Assembly (NCBI GenBank): GCA_026392815.1
Contig: JAPLBI010000040.1
Span: 1-7,151 of the forward strand
Direction: 5' to 3'
Length of the DNA stretch: 7,151 nucleotides
From: Actinomycetota bacterium
GTDB lineage: Bacteria; Actinomycetota; Actinomycetes; Nanopelagicales; Nanopelagicaceae
Part shown: positions 1-7,025 of the stretch, in pieces
Position numbering within the stretch: position 1 is the first letter of the stretch
Layout: every line of letters starts with the position of its first letter
Program-made: the position numbers and the translations under genes
Notes under the pieces: model-generated
Database searches by the model: none
Seen by the model: the letters and a program-made list of their open reading frames with translations, nothing else
What the model was told of the DNA's origin: nothing

Positions 1-785
1 AGAGCGATTCGATAGATAATGAATGGCGCAAAACTCTTAGTCGTAACATACTTTAACAACCAAGCGATTACTGCGTAACCAATTACAAAGGCAACAGCAG
101 TCGCCATAAAAGTTTCTGGAAGTGAAAAGATTCGCTCAGATGCAGTCTCGCCAAGTGCTCCCTTTAGCTCGTAAAGTCCGCTGCCGAAGACTGCAGGGAG
201 CGCTAGTAAAAATGAATAACGCAGCGCTGCTTCGCGGCTGTAGCCCATAAATCGACCCATTGCGATTGTTGCACCAGAACGAGAAACGCCTGGAATAAGT
301 GCAAGTGATTGCGCAAATCCATATAGAACGCCATGCATAGGAGTTAATTGATGCAGTTGGCGTTCGGTCTTTCCATATTTATCAGCGATCCCCAGAATTA
401 TTCCGAAAACAATCAAGGTCGTAGCAATTAGCCAGAGTGAGCGGAAATCATTTCGGATGATCTCTTGACCGAAATAGCCCAAGGCCACGATTGGTAATGT
501 GCCAAGAATTATCAACCAACCCGTTCGCGCATCTGATTTTTCAGAAGCCTGTAATTCTTTGCGGGAAATCTGGCTAAACCATGCGCTGATTATTCGAACA
601 ATATCTCTGCGGAAATAGATAAGTACGGCAAGTTCGGTACCAATTTGAGTTATCGCAGTGAATGTCGCACCAGGATCGGAGTTCGTTCCAAATAGCTCTC
701 CAGCGATCCGAATATGCGCACTGGATGAAATCGGGAGAAATTCGGTTAGCCCTTGGAGCGCGCCGAGAAAAATCGCCTCAAACAT
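1..785 (-). CDS. uppP: Undecaprenyl-diphosphatase UppP (BacA), C-terminus cut by window edge
   Basis: Integral membrane phosphatase that converts undecaprenyl diphosphate to the monophosphate, recycling the lipid carrier for peptidoglycan and other envelope polymers. Reading leftwards from the ATG at 785-783 gives 261 codons with no stop before the edge. Both family signatures are present: QGLTEFLPISSSAH (residues 11-24, with catalytic-type Glu15 and His24) and PGVSRSGATI (165-174, with the SRSG core Ser168-Gly171). Several hydrophobic membrane segments follow, including 90-104, 117-133, 188-204 and 226-245. Family members are usually about 265-280 residues, so probably only some 10-15 C-terminal residues are missing. 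The start is preceded by GGGG at 794-791, a weak ribosome-binding site, and TCTAAT at 808-803 could be its -10. Divergent from the alkylation-repair gene across 69 bp. The family call is very secure from the motifs. Confidence 0.96.
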   Translation of the reverse strand, partial: MFEAIFLGALQGLTEFLPISSSAHIRIAGELFGTNSDPGATFTAITQIGTELAVLIYFRRDIVRIISAWFSQISRKELQASEKSDARTGWLIILGTLPIVALGYFGQEIIRNDFRSLWLIATTLIVFGIILGIADKYGKTERQLHQLTPMHGVLYGFAQSLALIPGVSRSGATIAMGRFMGYSREAALRYSFLLALPAVFGSGLYELKGALGETASERIFSLPETFMATAVAFVIGYAVIAWLLKYVTTKSFAPFIIYRIA

Positions 786-819
786 CGCTACCCCATAATC
801 CAATTAGAAAAGCCAAAAG

Positions 820-854
820 TTCTTAACTAAAAGAATAGCGAATAGAATCTAGAT
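820..854 (+). promoter_or_regulatory. Candidate leaderless promoter of the AlkD-like gene
   Basis: TAGAAT at 843-848 matches a -10 hexamer at five of six positions. It is followed by exactly 6 nt and then the ATG at 855, so transcription starting about 7 nt after the -10 would begin at the start codon. No Shine-Dalgarno is visible between them. A weak -35 (TTCTTA, 820-825) lies 17 bp upstream. The hexamer and spacing are seen directly; leaderless transcription is inferred. Confidence 0.55.
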
Positions 855-1568
855 ATGAGCGCAAAACAGGTCATTGCAGATCTCAAAGCCCTTGCATCTG
901 TTGGGAAAGCCGCCGAGCTGCAACGCTTCTTTAAGACCGGCCCCGGTGAATACGCTGAAGGCGATATCTTTATTGGCGTTGTTGTACCGCAGACTCGCAA
1001 AGTCGCTGCACGTTTCAAAGAGTTACCTCTCACTGAGATCGCAAAACTTACCGATTCAGATATACACGAGGTTCGTCTCTGTGGGCTGATTATTCTTACA
1101 AATCAATTTAAGAGATCTCGAGATTTAAATGCGAAGAAAAAGCTCTTCAACTTCTATCTAAAGGAGCTGAAAGCTGGCAACGTTAACAACTGGGATTTAG
1201 TTGATGTGACTGCTCCTACTTTGGGCGAGTATCTGCTTCAGATAAAAGATCCCATGGCGGTCCTAAATAAGTTGGCCAAGAGTAAATCTCTCTGGGAACG
1301 TCGCGTATCTGTCGTCTTTACCTTCGCCTTTCTTCGCGCTGGCGATCTCGAACCAACTTACGAAATGGCAGAGCGCCACCTTGGAGACAAACACGATTTA
1401 ATGCACAAGGCGGTCGGTTGGCTTTTACGTGAGATGGGTAAACGAGATCCTGGTTTACTCAGGACTTTCTTGCAGGAATATTGCACTCAAATGCCCAGAA
1501 CGGCGCTGCGTTATTCGATTGAGAAATTTTCTGAAAGTGAGCGCAGAAAATGGCTGTTAACTAAATAG
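855..1568 (+). CDS. alkD: DNA alkylation repair enzyme, AlkD-like HEAT-repeat DNA glycosylase
   Basis: Predicted monofunctional DNA glycosylase that removes N3- and N7-alkylated purines, starting base-excision repair in the cytoplasm. The protein is 237 residues, the usual length for the family, and almost entirely helical, as expected for stacked HEAT-like repeats. The signature NNWDLVDVTAP lies at 111-121. By eye, the residues that hold the lesion in Bacillus cereus AlkD (Trp109, Asp113, Arg148, Trp187) correspond to Trp113, Asp117, Arg150 (in WERR) and Trp189 (in AVGWLLRE), so the active surface looks intact. The ATG at 855 is chosen because a -10 box ends 6 nt upstream. The gene is monocistronic: divergent from uppP on the left and overlapping the convergent acetyltransferase by 8 bp on the right. 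No adjacent ada, alkA or LexA-like site is visible. An AlkC-type or catalytically different relative is less likely given the conserved residues. Confidence 0.92.
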   Translation: MSAKQVIADLKALASVGKAAELQRFFKTGPGEYAEGDIFIGVVVPQTRKVAARFKELPLTEIAKLTDSDIHEVRLCGLIILTNQFKRSRDLNAKKKLFNFYLKELKAGNVNNWDLVDVTAPTLGEYLLQIKDPMAVLNKLAKSKSLWERRVSVVFTFAFLRAGDLEPTYEMAERHLGDKHDLMHKAVGWLLREMGKRDPGLLRTFLQEYCTQMPRTALRYSIEKFSESERRKWLLTK

Positions 1569-2028
1569 TTTTTGCGAAAGATAAATAATCCTCGGCAACG
1601 CCATCATGAATAAATAACTTTTTGAGTCTGCCTTCATACTCCCAGCCAGCTCTTTCAAAGGCTTTCTGCATTGCAACATTCTCTTCGGAAGTAGATCCTT
1701 CTAGACGATGAAAACTATTGGCAACAGCCCACTCCCACGCCAAGTTAAGTGCGGCAGTTCCGGCACCTTTGCCACGTTCATCTTCTGCGATATCAAGACC
1801 AATATGACCGGATCCATCAGGCATCGTCCTATCGCAATGACGTAGCTGAATATCGCCGATCAATTTCCCATCTCGCACTAAGGCAAAATGCAGATAGTGA
1901 TCAAGCCAGGTACCTGAGGAATCAAAGCGCGCTTTAAATCTTTGTTGCGCTTCGCTGGTTTCAAGGCCGCGAACTTGGCAGGCGCGCTCAAATTCTTCTG
2001 GCTTGTAGGGGCGCATTTCAAAGTTCAT
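1561..2028 (-). CDS. GNAT-family N-acetyltransferase (RimJ/RimL-like)
   Basis: Predicted acetyl-CoA-dependent N-acetyltransferase of 155 residues; the substrate cannot be told from sequence. The GNAT fold is supported by an N-terminal MRPYKPEEFE strand-helix start, a central strand FALVRDGKLIGDIQLR (48-63), and motif A with the acyl-CoA pyrophosphate-binding loop ERGKGAG (84-90; the R/Q-x-x-G-x-G/A pattern is Arg85, Gly88, Gly90). It then has motif B, with SEENVAMQKAFERAGWEYEG (114-133), where Asn118 and the AFERAGW helix are typical of RimJ/RimL-like enzymes. It could acetylate a ribosomal protein N-terminus, an amino acid, a polyamine or an antibiotic; nothing here decides. The ATG at 2028 is preceded by a TANNNT box 7 nt upstream and no Shine-Dalgarno. 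The 3' end overlaps the end of the alkylation-repair gene, and the two stop codons lie within CTAAATAG. Confidence 0.9.
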   Translation of the reverse strand: MNFEMRPYKPEEFERACQVRGLETSEAQQRFKARFDSSGTWLDHYLHFALVRDGKLIGDIQLRHCDRTMPDGSGHIGLDIAEDERGKGAGTAALNLAWEWAVANSFHRLEGSTSEENVAMQKAFERAGWEYEGRLKKLFIHDGVAEDYLSFAKTI

Positions 2029-2035
2029 AGTTGAA

Positions 2036-2041
2036 ACTTTA
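2036..2041 (-). promoter_or_regulatory. Candidate -10 box of the acetyltransferase gene (leaderless)
   Basis: On the minus strand TAAAGT occupies 2041-2036, then 7 nt, then the ATG at 2028. No Shine-Dalgarno lies between. The expected -35 position (about 2064-2059) falls on the -10 of the divergent transaldolase-family gene and is not a good match to consensus. Spacing supports a short or absent leader. Confidence 0.4.
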
Positions 2042-2062
2042 TGGCAAAAAGGCGATATCTAC

Positions 2063-2068
2063 TAAGAT
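2063..2068 (+). promoter_or_regulatory. Candidate -10 box of the transaldolase-family gene (leaderless)
   Basis: TAAGAT at 2063-2068 is followed by exactly 6 nt and the ATG at 2075, the same geometry as at the alkylation-repair gene. No ribosome-binding site is visible. The expected -35 (about 2040-2045) overlaps the -10 of the divergent acetyltransferase gene and is poor. Confidence 0.5.
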
Positions 2069-2074
2069 AGAAAT

Positions 2075-3148
2075 ATGACTCAATCACCTTTCCTCTATAT
2101 GAAAGAGAACTCCAAGACAGTTCTTTGGAACGACTCAGCCGATCCAAAAGAGCTTAAGGACGCACTTACTTGGGGGATTGTTGGAGCAACCTGTAACCCG
2201 GTTATCGCGCTGAGTGCGATTAAGGCGGATAAGGAATATTGGGTAAGACGCATTAAGGAATATGCAAAGAACCACCCAACTGCAACCGATGATCAAATCG
2301 GCTGGGCCATGGTTGAAGAGCTTTCAATTAATGCAGCAAAGATCTTTGAAACAGAGTTTGAAAAGCAGAACGGGCGCAATGGTCGCCTATCTATTCAGAC
2401 AGATCCACGTAACTTTCGTGATGCCAAGGCGCTAACTGAACAAGCAGTTGTGTTTTCAAAGTTAGCTAAAAATATAATTGTGAAGATTCCGGTTACTTCA
2501 GAGGCGATTAGCGCTTTTGAAGAAGCGACCTACCAAGGTGTGAGTTTGAATGCGACTGTTTCATTCTCGGTTGCACAAACTATTGCAGTAGCCGAAGCGA
2601 TTGAGCGCGGTCTTAAGCGCCGTGAAGCAGAGGGTTTAGATATTTCTCAGATGGGTCCAGTCTGCACAATCATGGTCGGTCGCGTTGATGACTGGGTAAA
2701 GGTTTCCGCGGAAAAATCTGGGGCGATGATCGATCCAGGCGTTATGGAATGGGCTGGCGTTGCTGTCTTTAAGCACGCACACCAGGTTTACAAAGAACGT
2801 GGCTATCGCACTCGATTGTTATCAGCAGCATTCCGCAATCACATGCATTGGAGCCAAATTCTTGGTGGCGACTCTGTTATCTCACCACCATATGGCTGGC
2901 AGGTAAAGATCAACAAAGCAGGGCTTGTTCCGAATCTAAATAGCATCGAAGAGCCAGTTGATCCAACGATTCTAAAGACACTTCAGACGTTGCCAGAGTT
3001 CAACAAGATGTATGACGTCGACGGACTAAAGGTCGATGAATTCACCAACTTTGGTGCAACCCTTCGCACTTTGCGCGGCTTCTTACAATCAGTTAACGAT
3101 CTCGAAGCATTTGTTCGAGATGTAACTGTTCCTAATCCAGATAAGTAA
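2075..3148 (+). CDS. Transaldolase-family protein (Schiff-base class I aldolase fold), long form
   Basis: A 357-residue TIM-barrel enzyme of the transaldolase family, expected to transfer a dihydroxyacetone unit or do a related aldol cleavage through a lysine Schiff base in cytosolic sugar-phosphate metabolism. Aligning by eye to E. coli TalB: Asp20 in LWNDSAD (TalB Asp17), Asn41 in GATCNP (Asn35), Lys137 in IIVKIPVT (Schiff-base Lys132), Asn159 in LNATVSFS (Asn154), Arg203 in MVGRVDDW (Arg181) and Arg254 in SAAFRN (Arg228). The position of TalB Glu96 is Gln108 (in SIQTDPR), and TalB Phe178 is Met200. Gln is what fructose-6-phosphate aldolase has at this site, so true transaldolase activity is not assured. 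The context is uninformative: no transketolase or glucose-6-phosphate dehydrogenase gene is next to it. The start follows a -10 box by 6 nt. The gene ends 1 bp short of the convergent katG stop. Confidence 0.88.
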   Translation: MTQSPFLYMKENSKTVLWNDSADPKELKDALTWGIVGATCNPVIALSAIKADKEYWVRRIKEYAKNHPTATDDQIGWAMVEELSINAAKIFETEFEKQNGRNGRLSIQTDPRNFRDAKALTEQAVVFSKLAKNIIVKIPVTSEAISAFEEATYQGVSLNATVSFSVAQTIAVAEAIERGLKRREAEGLDISQMGPVCTIMVGRVDDWVKVSAEKSGAMIDPGVMEWAGVAVFKHAHQVYKERGYRTRLLSAAFRNHMHWSQILGGDSVISPPYGWQVKINKAGLVPNLNSIEEPVDPTILKTLQTLPEFNKMYDVDGLKVDEFTNFGATLRTLRGFLQSVNDLEAFVRDVTVPNPDK

Positions 3149-3149
3149 A

Positions 3150-5330
<2,181 letters not shown>

Positions 5331-5348
5331 TTAATTCTCGATGTTTCG

Positions 5349-5390
5349 ACTCTATCAAGATATGGGGAACCCTATCTCCCCGAATCTCAA
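5349..5390 (-). promoter_or_regulatory. Candidate katG promoter region
   Basis: On the minus strand TTGAGA (5390-5385) matches the -35 consensus at five of six positions. No well-spaced -10 follows it: the nearest TANNNT options are TATCTT (5363-5358, spacer 21 bp) and TAGAGT (5354-5349, spacer 30 bp, so not paired with this -35). An imperfect inverted repeat covers 5358-5377, between these elements. The poor spacing could mean an activator-dependent promoter, or simply that the -35 match is chance. Confidence 0.3.
5358..5377. repeat. Imperfect inverted repeat in the katG promoter region
   Basis: AGATA, one unpaired T, GGG, a GAA centre, CCC and TATCT: eight complementary pairs with one bulge around a 3-nt centre. 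A second, competing pairing joins GGGGA (5364-5368) with TCCCC (5377-5381). It lies 43-62 nt upstream of the katG start. It is not followed by a U-run in the minus-strand transcript, so it is not an intrinsic terminator for the YCII gene. It may be an operator for a peroxide- or metal-responsive regulator; this is inference from position only. Confidence 0.45.
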
Positions 5391-5403
5391 TATCTGAAAA
5401 GCG

Positions 5404-5727
5404 CTAGAGAAGCGGGCGTAGTTCAACCTTGCGATTGCACGCTTTAGAACCTGCGAGTGCTAGCCCCTTCGCAATCTGAGCATCGGCAGATTCGATCAAC
5501 CAGAAGCCGCTGAAGTTTTCCTTTACATCAAAGAACGGCTTACCAGTTTCAATTCCTGCGCCAGCGCGATTATCAATCACGCTCGCATTTTCAGGCGCGC
5601 TTAATCCGCCAGCAAATATCCATTGGCCATTTGCGCGCAGAGTGTCATTAAAGGCATTGATTTCGACCATCTCAGCCTGTGTTCCCGAATTAGTTAAATC
5701 ATCGATTACAAAGATAATGAATTTCAC
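5404..5727 (-). CDS. YCII/DGPF-domain protein (YciI-like), GTG start
   Basis: Small cytoplasmic protein of 107 residues with the ferredoxin-like YCII fold, of unknown biochemical role; members often appear near sigma factors or in small stress or catabolic operons. The N-terminal strand is MKFIIFVIDD. The family core is G-Q-W-I-F-A-G-G-L (34-42), then a GKPFFDVKE stretch (62-70) in place of the usual DGPF-x-E-x-KE, then SGFWLIES (73-80) and a C-terminal VELRPLL. The DGPF box is thus degenerate (GKPF). The start is GTG at 5727; an ATG 2 nt upstream (5729) is immediately followed by a stop in its own frame. It lies 23 nt downstream of terC on the same strand but has a perfect TATAAT box in that gap, so it can be transcribed independently. 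Confidence 0.85.
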   Translation of the reverse strand: MKFIIFVIDDLTNSGTQAEMVEINAFNDTLRANGQWIFAGGLSAPENASVIDNRAGAGIETGKPFFDVKENFSGFWLIESADAQIAKGLALAGSKACNRKVELRPLL

Positions 5728-5733
5728 ATCGTG

Positions 5734-5746
5734 AGTTTACATTATA
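5734..5746 (-). promoter_or_regulatory. Candidate promoter of the YCII gene
   Basis: On the minus strand a consensus TATAAT (5746-5741) lies 13 nt before the GTG start. Overlapping its downstream side is TAAACT (5739-5734), which has the 6-nt spacing to the start codon seen at two other genes here. Either hexamer gives a leader of 0 to about 7 nt. No clear -35 is visible; that region is inside the 3' end of terC. Confidence 0.5.
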
Positions 5747-5750
5747 AGAA

Positions 5751-6746
5751 TCAGTGACTTTCTTCGGGATGCTTTCCTGAAGTCATGCGACCAGCATGAG
5801 CATGCGCTGCTGGATCTTTTCTAACCTTTACAAAGCTAGCGACCGTTGAGACGAACAAGATCAAACCGATAACGGCAAGGCTGCCCACAGTTGGGATCTT
5901 AGGAATCTCAGTCCAGGTTTCGTGCAAGTAAGTCAGAATCAACTTCACGCCGATAAACATCAGAATCACTGAAAGGCCAAGTGATAAGTAAACCAACTTA
6001 TCGAGCAGCCCCTTAAGCAAGAAGTACAAGGCGCGCAGCCCTAGCAATGCGAAAGCATTTGCCGCAAATACCAAGAAAGGCTCTTGAGTAACACCGAATG
6101 TGGCTGGGATTGAATCCAGTGCAAACAACAGATCGGTGGATGCGATTGCAATCATCACCAAGAGCATAGGGGTTGCAATTCGCTTACCGTTTATACGAGT
6201 GAAGATCTTTGAACCATCGTATTCATCTATCATGGCGATACGTTTTCTGATGATGCGAACTAGCGCATTGTCCTCAGGGGAAGGATCTTCATCCCAGTGC
6301 TTGAACAATCCAACGCCGGTCCAGATCAGAATTGCACCGAAGATCACGAATGTGAAGCTAAAGGCGGCTAGCGCTGCCGCACCGACTGCGATAAAGATTG
6401 CACGGAGTACAAGTGCAAGGATCACGCCAAACATAAGTACACGTTGGTGGAATATTGATGGCACCTTGAACTGCGCCAAGATAATGATAAATACGAATAA
6501 GTTATCGACTGAAAGTGACTTCTCGACTAGGTAAGCAGCGAAGTACTCAGTACCAAATTGCGAACCTGCGCTCTGCCAAACCCAAACACCAAATGCGATT
6601 GCTACGCCGATGTAGAAGATCGACCAGATTGCGGCCTCTTTGAACATGACATCGTGGGGTTTGCGACTTACGGTAAGTAGATCTACGACGATAAGTGCGG
6701 TGATCAAGCCAATTACAACGGCCCAAGTTAAAAGTGTTACATCCAT
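5751..6746 (-). CDS. TerC-family integral membrane protein, probable Mn2+ exporter
   Basis: 331-residue TerC-family transporter (E. coli Alx/TerC, Bacillus MeeF/MeeY relatives). Proteins of this family export Mn2+, in some cases to metallate secreted enzymes, and some are annotated as tellurium resistance. About nine membrane segments are visible: roughly 4-24, 38-57, 70-91, 103-123, 127-147, 193-215, 223-245, 250-274 and 287-307. The two conserved acidic motifs in membrane segments are EKSLSVDNLFVF (75-86, Asp81) and STDLLFALDSIPA (203-215, Asp205 and Asp211). A charged loop lies at about 150-192. The C-terminal tail is hydrophilic and contains four histidines (315, 317, 326, 331). Mn2+ as substrate is strongly supported by the yybP-ykoY riboswitch in its leader. 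The ribosome-binding site is weak (AUAGG, AGG at 6759-6757, 10 nt before the ATG), in keeping with leader-controlled translation. Confidence 0.93.
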   Translation of the reverse strand: MDVTLLTWAVVIGLITALIVVDLLTVSRKPHDVMFKEAAIWSIFYIGVAIAFGVWVWQSAGSQFGTEYFAAYLVEKSLSVDNLFVFIIILAQFKVPSIFHQRVLMFGVILALVLRAIFIAVGAAALAAFSFTFVIFGAILIWTGVGLFKHWDEDPSPEDNALVRIIRKRIAMIDEYDGSKIFTRINGKRIATPMLLVMIAIASTDLLFALDSIPATFGVTQEPFLVFAANAFALLGLRALYFLLKGLLDKLVYLSLGLSVILMFIGVKLILTYLHETWTEIPKIPTVGSLAVIGLILFVSTVASFVKVRKDPAAHAHAGRMTSGKHPEESH

Positions 6747-6763
6747 GTTTATTAAACCTATTC

Positions 6764-6784
6764 GTTAAAGGGGCAGATACTGCC
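6764..6784 (-). promoter_or_regulatory. Likely expression platform of the Mn2+ riboswitch
   Basis: Two elements compete with the aptamer's closing helix. First, CCCCUUUAAC (6773-6764) is complementary, with one bulged U, to GUUAAGGGG (6873-6865), which is the 5' strand of the closing helix plus the start of the conserved loop. Second, GGCAG-UAU-CUGCC (6784-6772) forms a perfect 5-bp hairpin that uses the GGC also needed by the closing helix. The weak ribosome-binding site starts about 3 nt downstream of the first element. No U-run follows, so translational or Rho-dependent control is more likely than an intrinsic terminator. Confidence 0.55.
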
Positions 6785-6873
6785 AAGGTCTCCCTCACCA
6801 CAATGTGGTCGCGACTCCGGGATAATTTCTATCCGTATTGACGAAGGTGCGTTAGCGAGGTACTCCCCTTAAC
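6782..6873 (-). promoter_or_regulatory. yybP-ykoY (Mn2+-sensing) riboswitch aptamer upstream of the TerC gene
   Basis: Read on the minus strand. The closing helix pairs GUUAAGG (6873-6867) with CCUUGGC (6788-6782), seven pairs including two G-U. The conserved loop GGGGAGUA (6868-6861) follows. The second helix is CUUCG (6846-6842) with CGGAG (6819-6815), enclosing the conserved GUCAAU (6842-6837) and a hairpin GGAUA/UAUCC with GAAAU loop (6834-6820). A further hairpin, ACCAC/GUGGU (6809-6797), precedes GAGACCUU, the 3' closing segment. This order matches the Lactococcus lactis yybP-ykoY aptamer, including GUCAAU, whose adenine coordinates Mn2+ in that structure. The family senses Mn2+ and typically turns on exporters (mntP, alx, TerC-type genes), and here it precedes exactly such a gene. 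The identification is by eye. Confidence 0.9.
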
Positions 6874-6881
6874 TTTGCGCG

Positions 6882-6910
6882 AGTCTATGTTCAGTTTTGA
6901 GGCTGTGCAA
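6882..6910 (-). promoter_or_regulatory. Promoter of the riboswitch-terC transcript
   Basis: On the minus strand TTGCAC (6910-6905) and TAGACT (6887-6882) are separated by exactly 17 bp. Initiation about 7 nt after the -10 falls near 6875, just two bases before the first base of the riboswitch closing helix (6873). The tight fit between predicted start site and the aptamer's 5' end supports both calls. Confidence 0.65.
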
Positions 6911-6977
6911 ATTAGAAGAGTCGCCCTATAAGCCGGAGACGACATTGTTATGCGTGAGGTGACGCTCAAAAAATGTA

Positions 6978-7001
6978 ATTGCCCTCAAATTTGCCCCCAA
7001 A
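6978..7001. repeat. Two tandem 12-bp imperfect repeats
   Basis: ATTGCCCTCAAA (6978-6989) and TTTGCCCCCAAA (6990-7001) are directly adjacent and agree at 10 of 12 positions. They lie in the 152-bp gap between the partial gene at the right edge and the riboswitch, about 70 bp or more upstream of the terC -35. Their role is unknown; a regulator-binding site or chance are both possible. Confidence 0.35.
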
Positions 7002-7025
7002 CATTTGTAATGTGTTTATAAACGA

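Noticed and set aside
827..1089. Open frames overlapping the start of the alkylation-repair gene, one on each strand
   Set aside because: Both overlap a protein with an intact AlkD-type active site and show no domain or ribosome-binding site.
1749..1937. 62-codon frame antisense to the acetyltransferase gene
   Set aside because: Shadow of the GNAT gene, with no recognisable features.
5358..5381. Hairpin after the YCII gene read as an intrinsic terminator
   Set aside because: The stem has a bulge and no U-run follows on the minus strand; its position fits a promoter element better.
6100..6534. 144-codon frame antisense to terC
   Set aside because: Lies opposite conserved TerC membrane segments; the product is the Ser/Ile/Thr-rich type expected from the antisense of hydrophobic codons.
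5751..6746. TerC as a tellurite-resistance determinant
   Set aside because: There are no terA, terB, terD or terE genes nearby, and the Mn2+ riboswitch points to metal export.
6547..6801. Frame starting with GTG inside the riboswitch and running into terC in another frame
   Set aside because: It overlaps the structured aptamer and the TerC N-terminus, and its product has no family features. A regulatory upstream ORF is not supported by any ribosome-binding site.
6950..7021. 23-codon plus-strand ORF with four cysteines (CNCPQIC core)
   Set aside because: Tempting as a metal-binding micropeptide, but there is no convincing promoter, the nearest GGAG is about 12 nt from the ATG, and the tandem repeat alone accounts for much of the Cys/Pro/Gln content. 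Too short to support.
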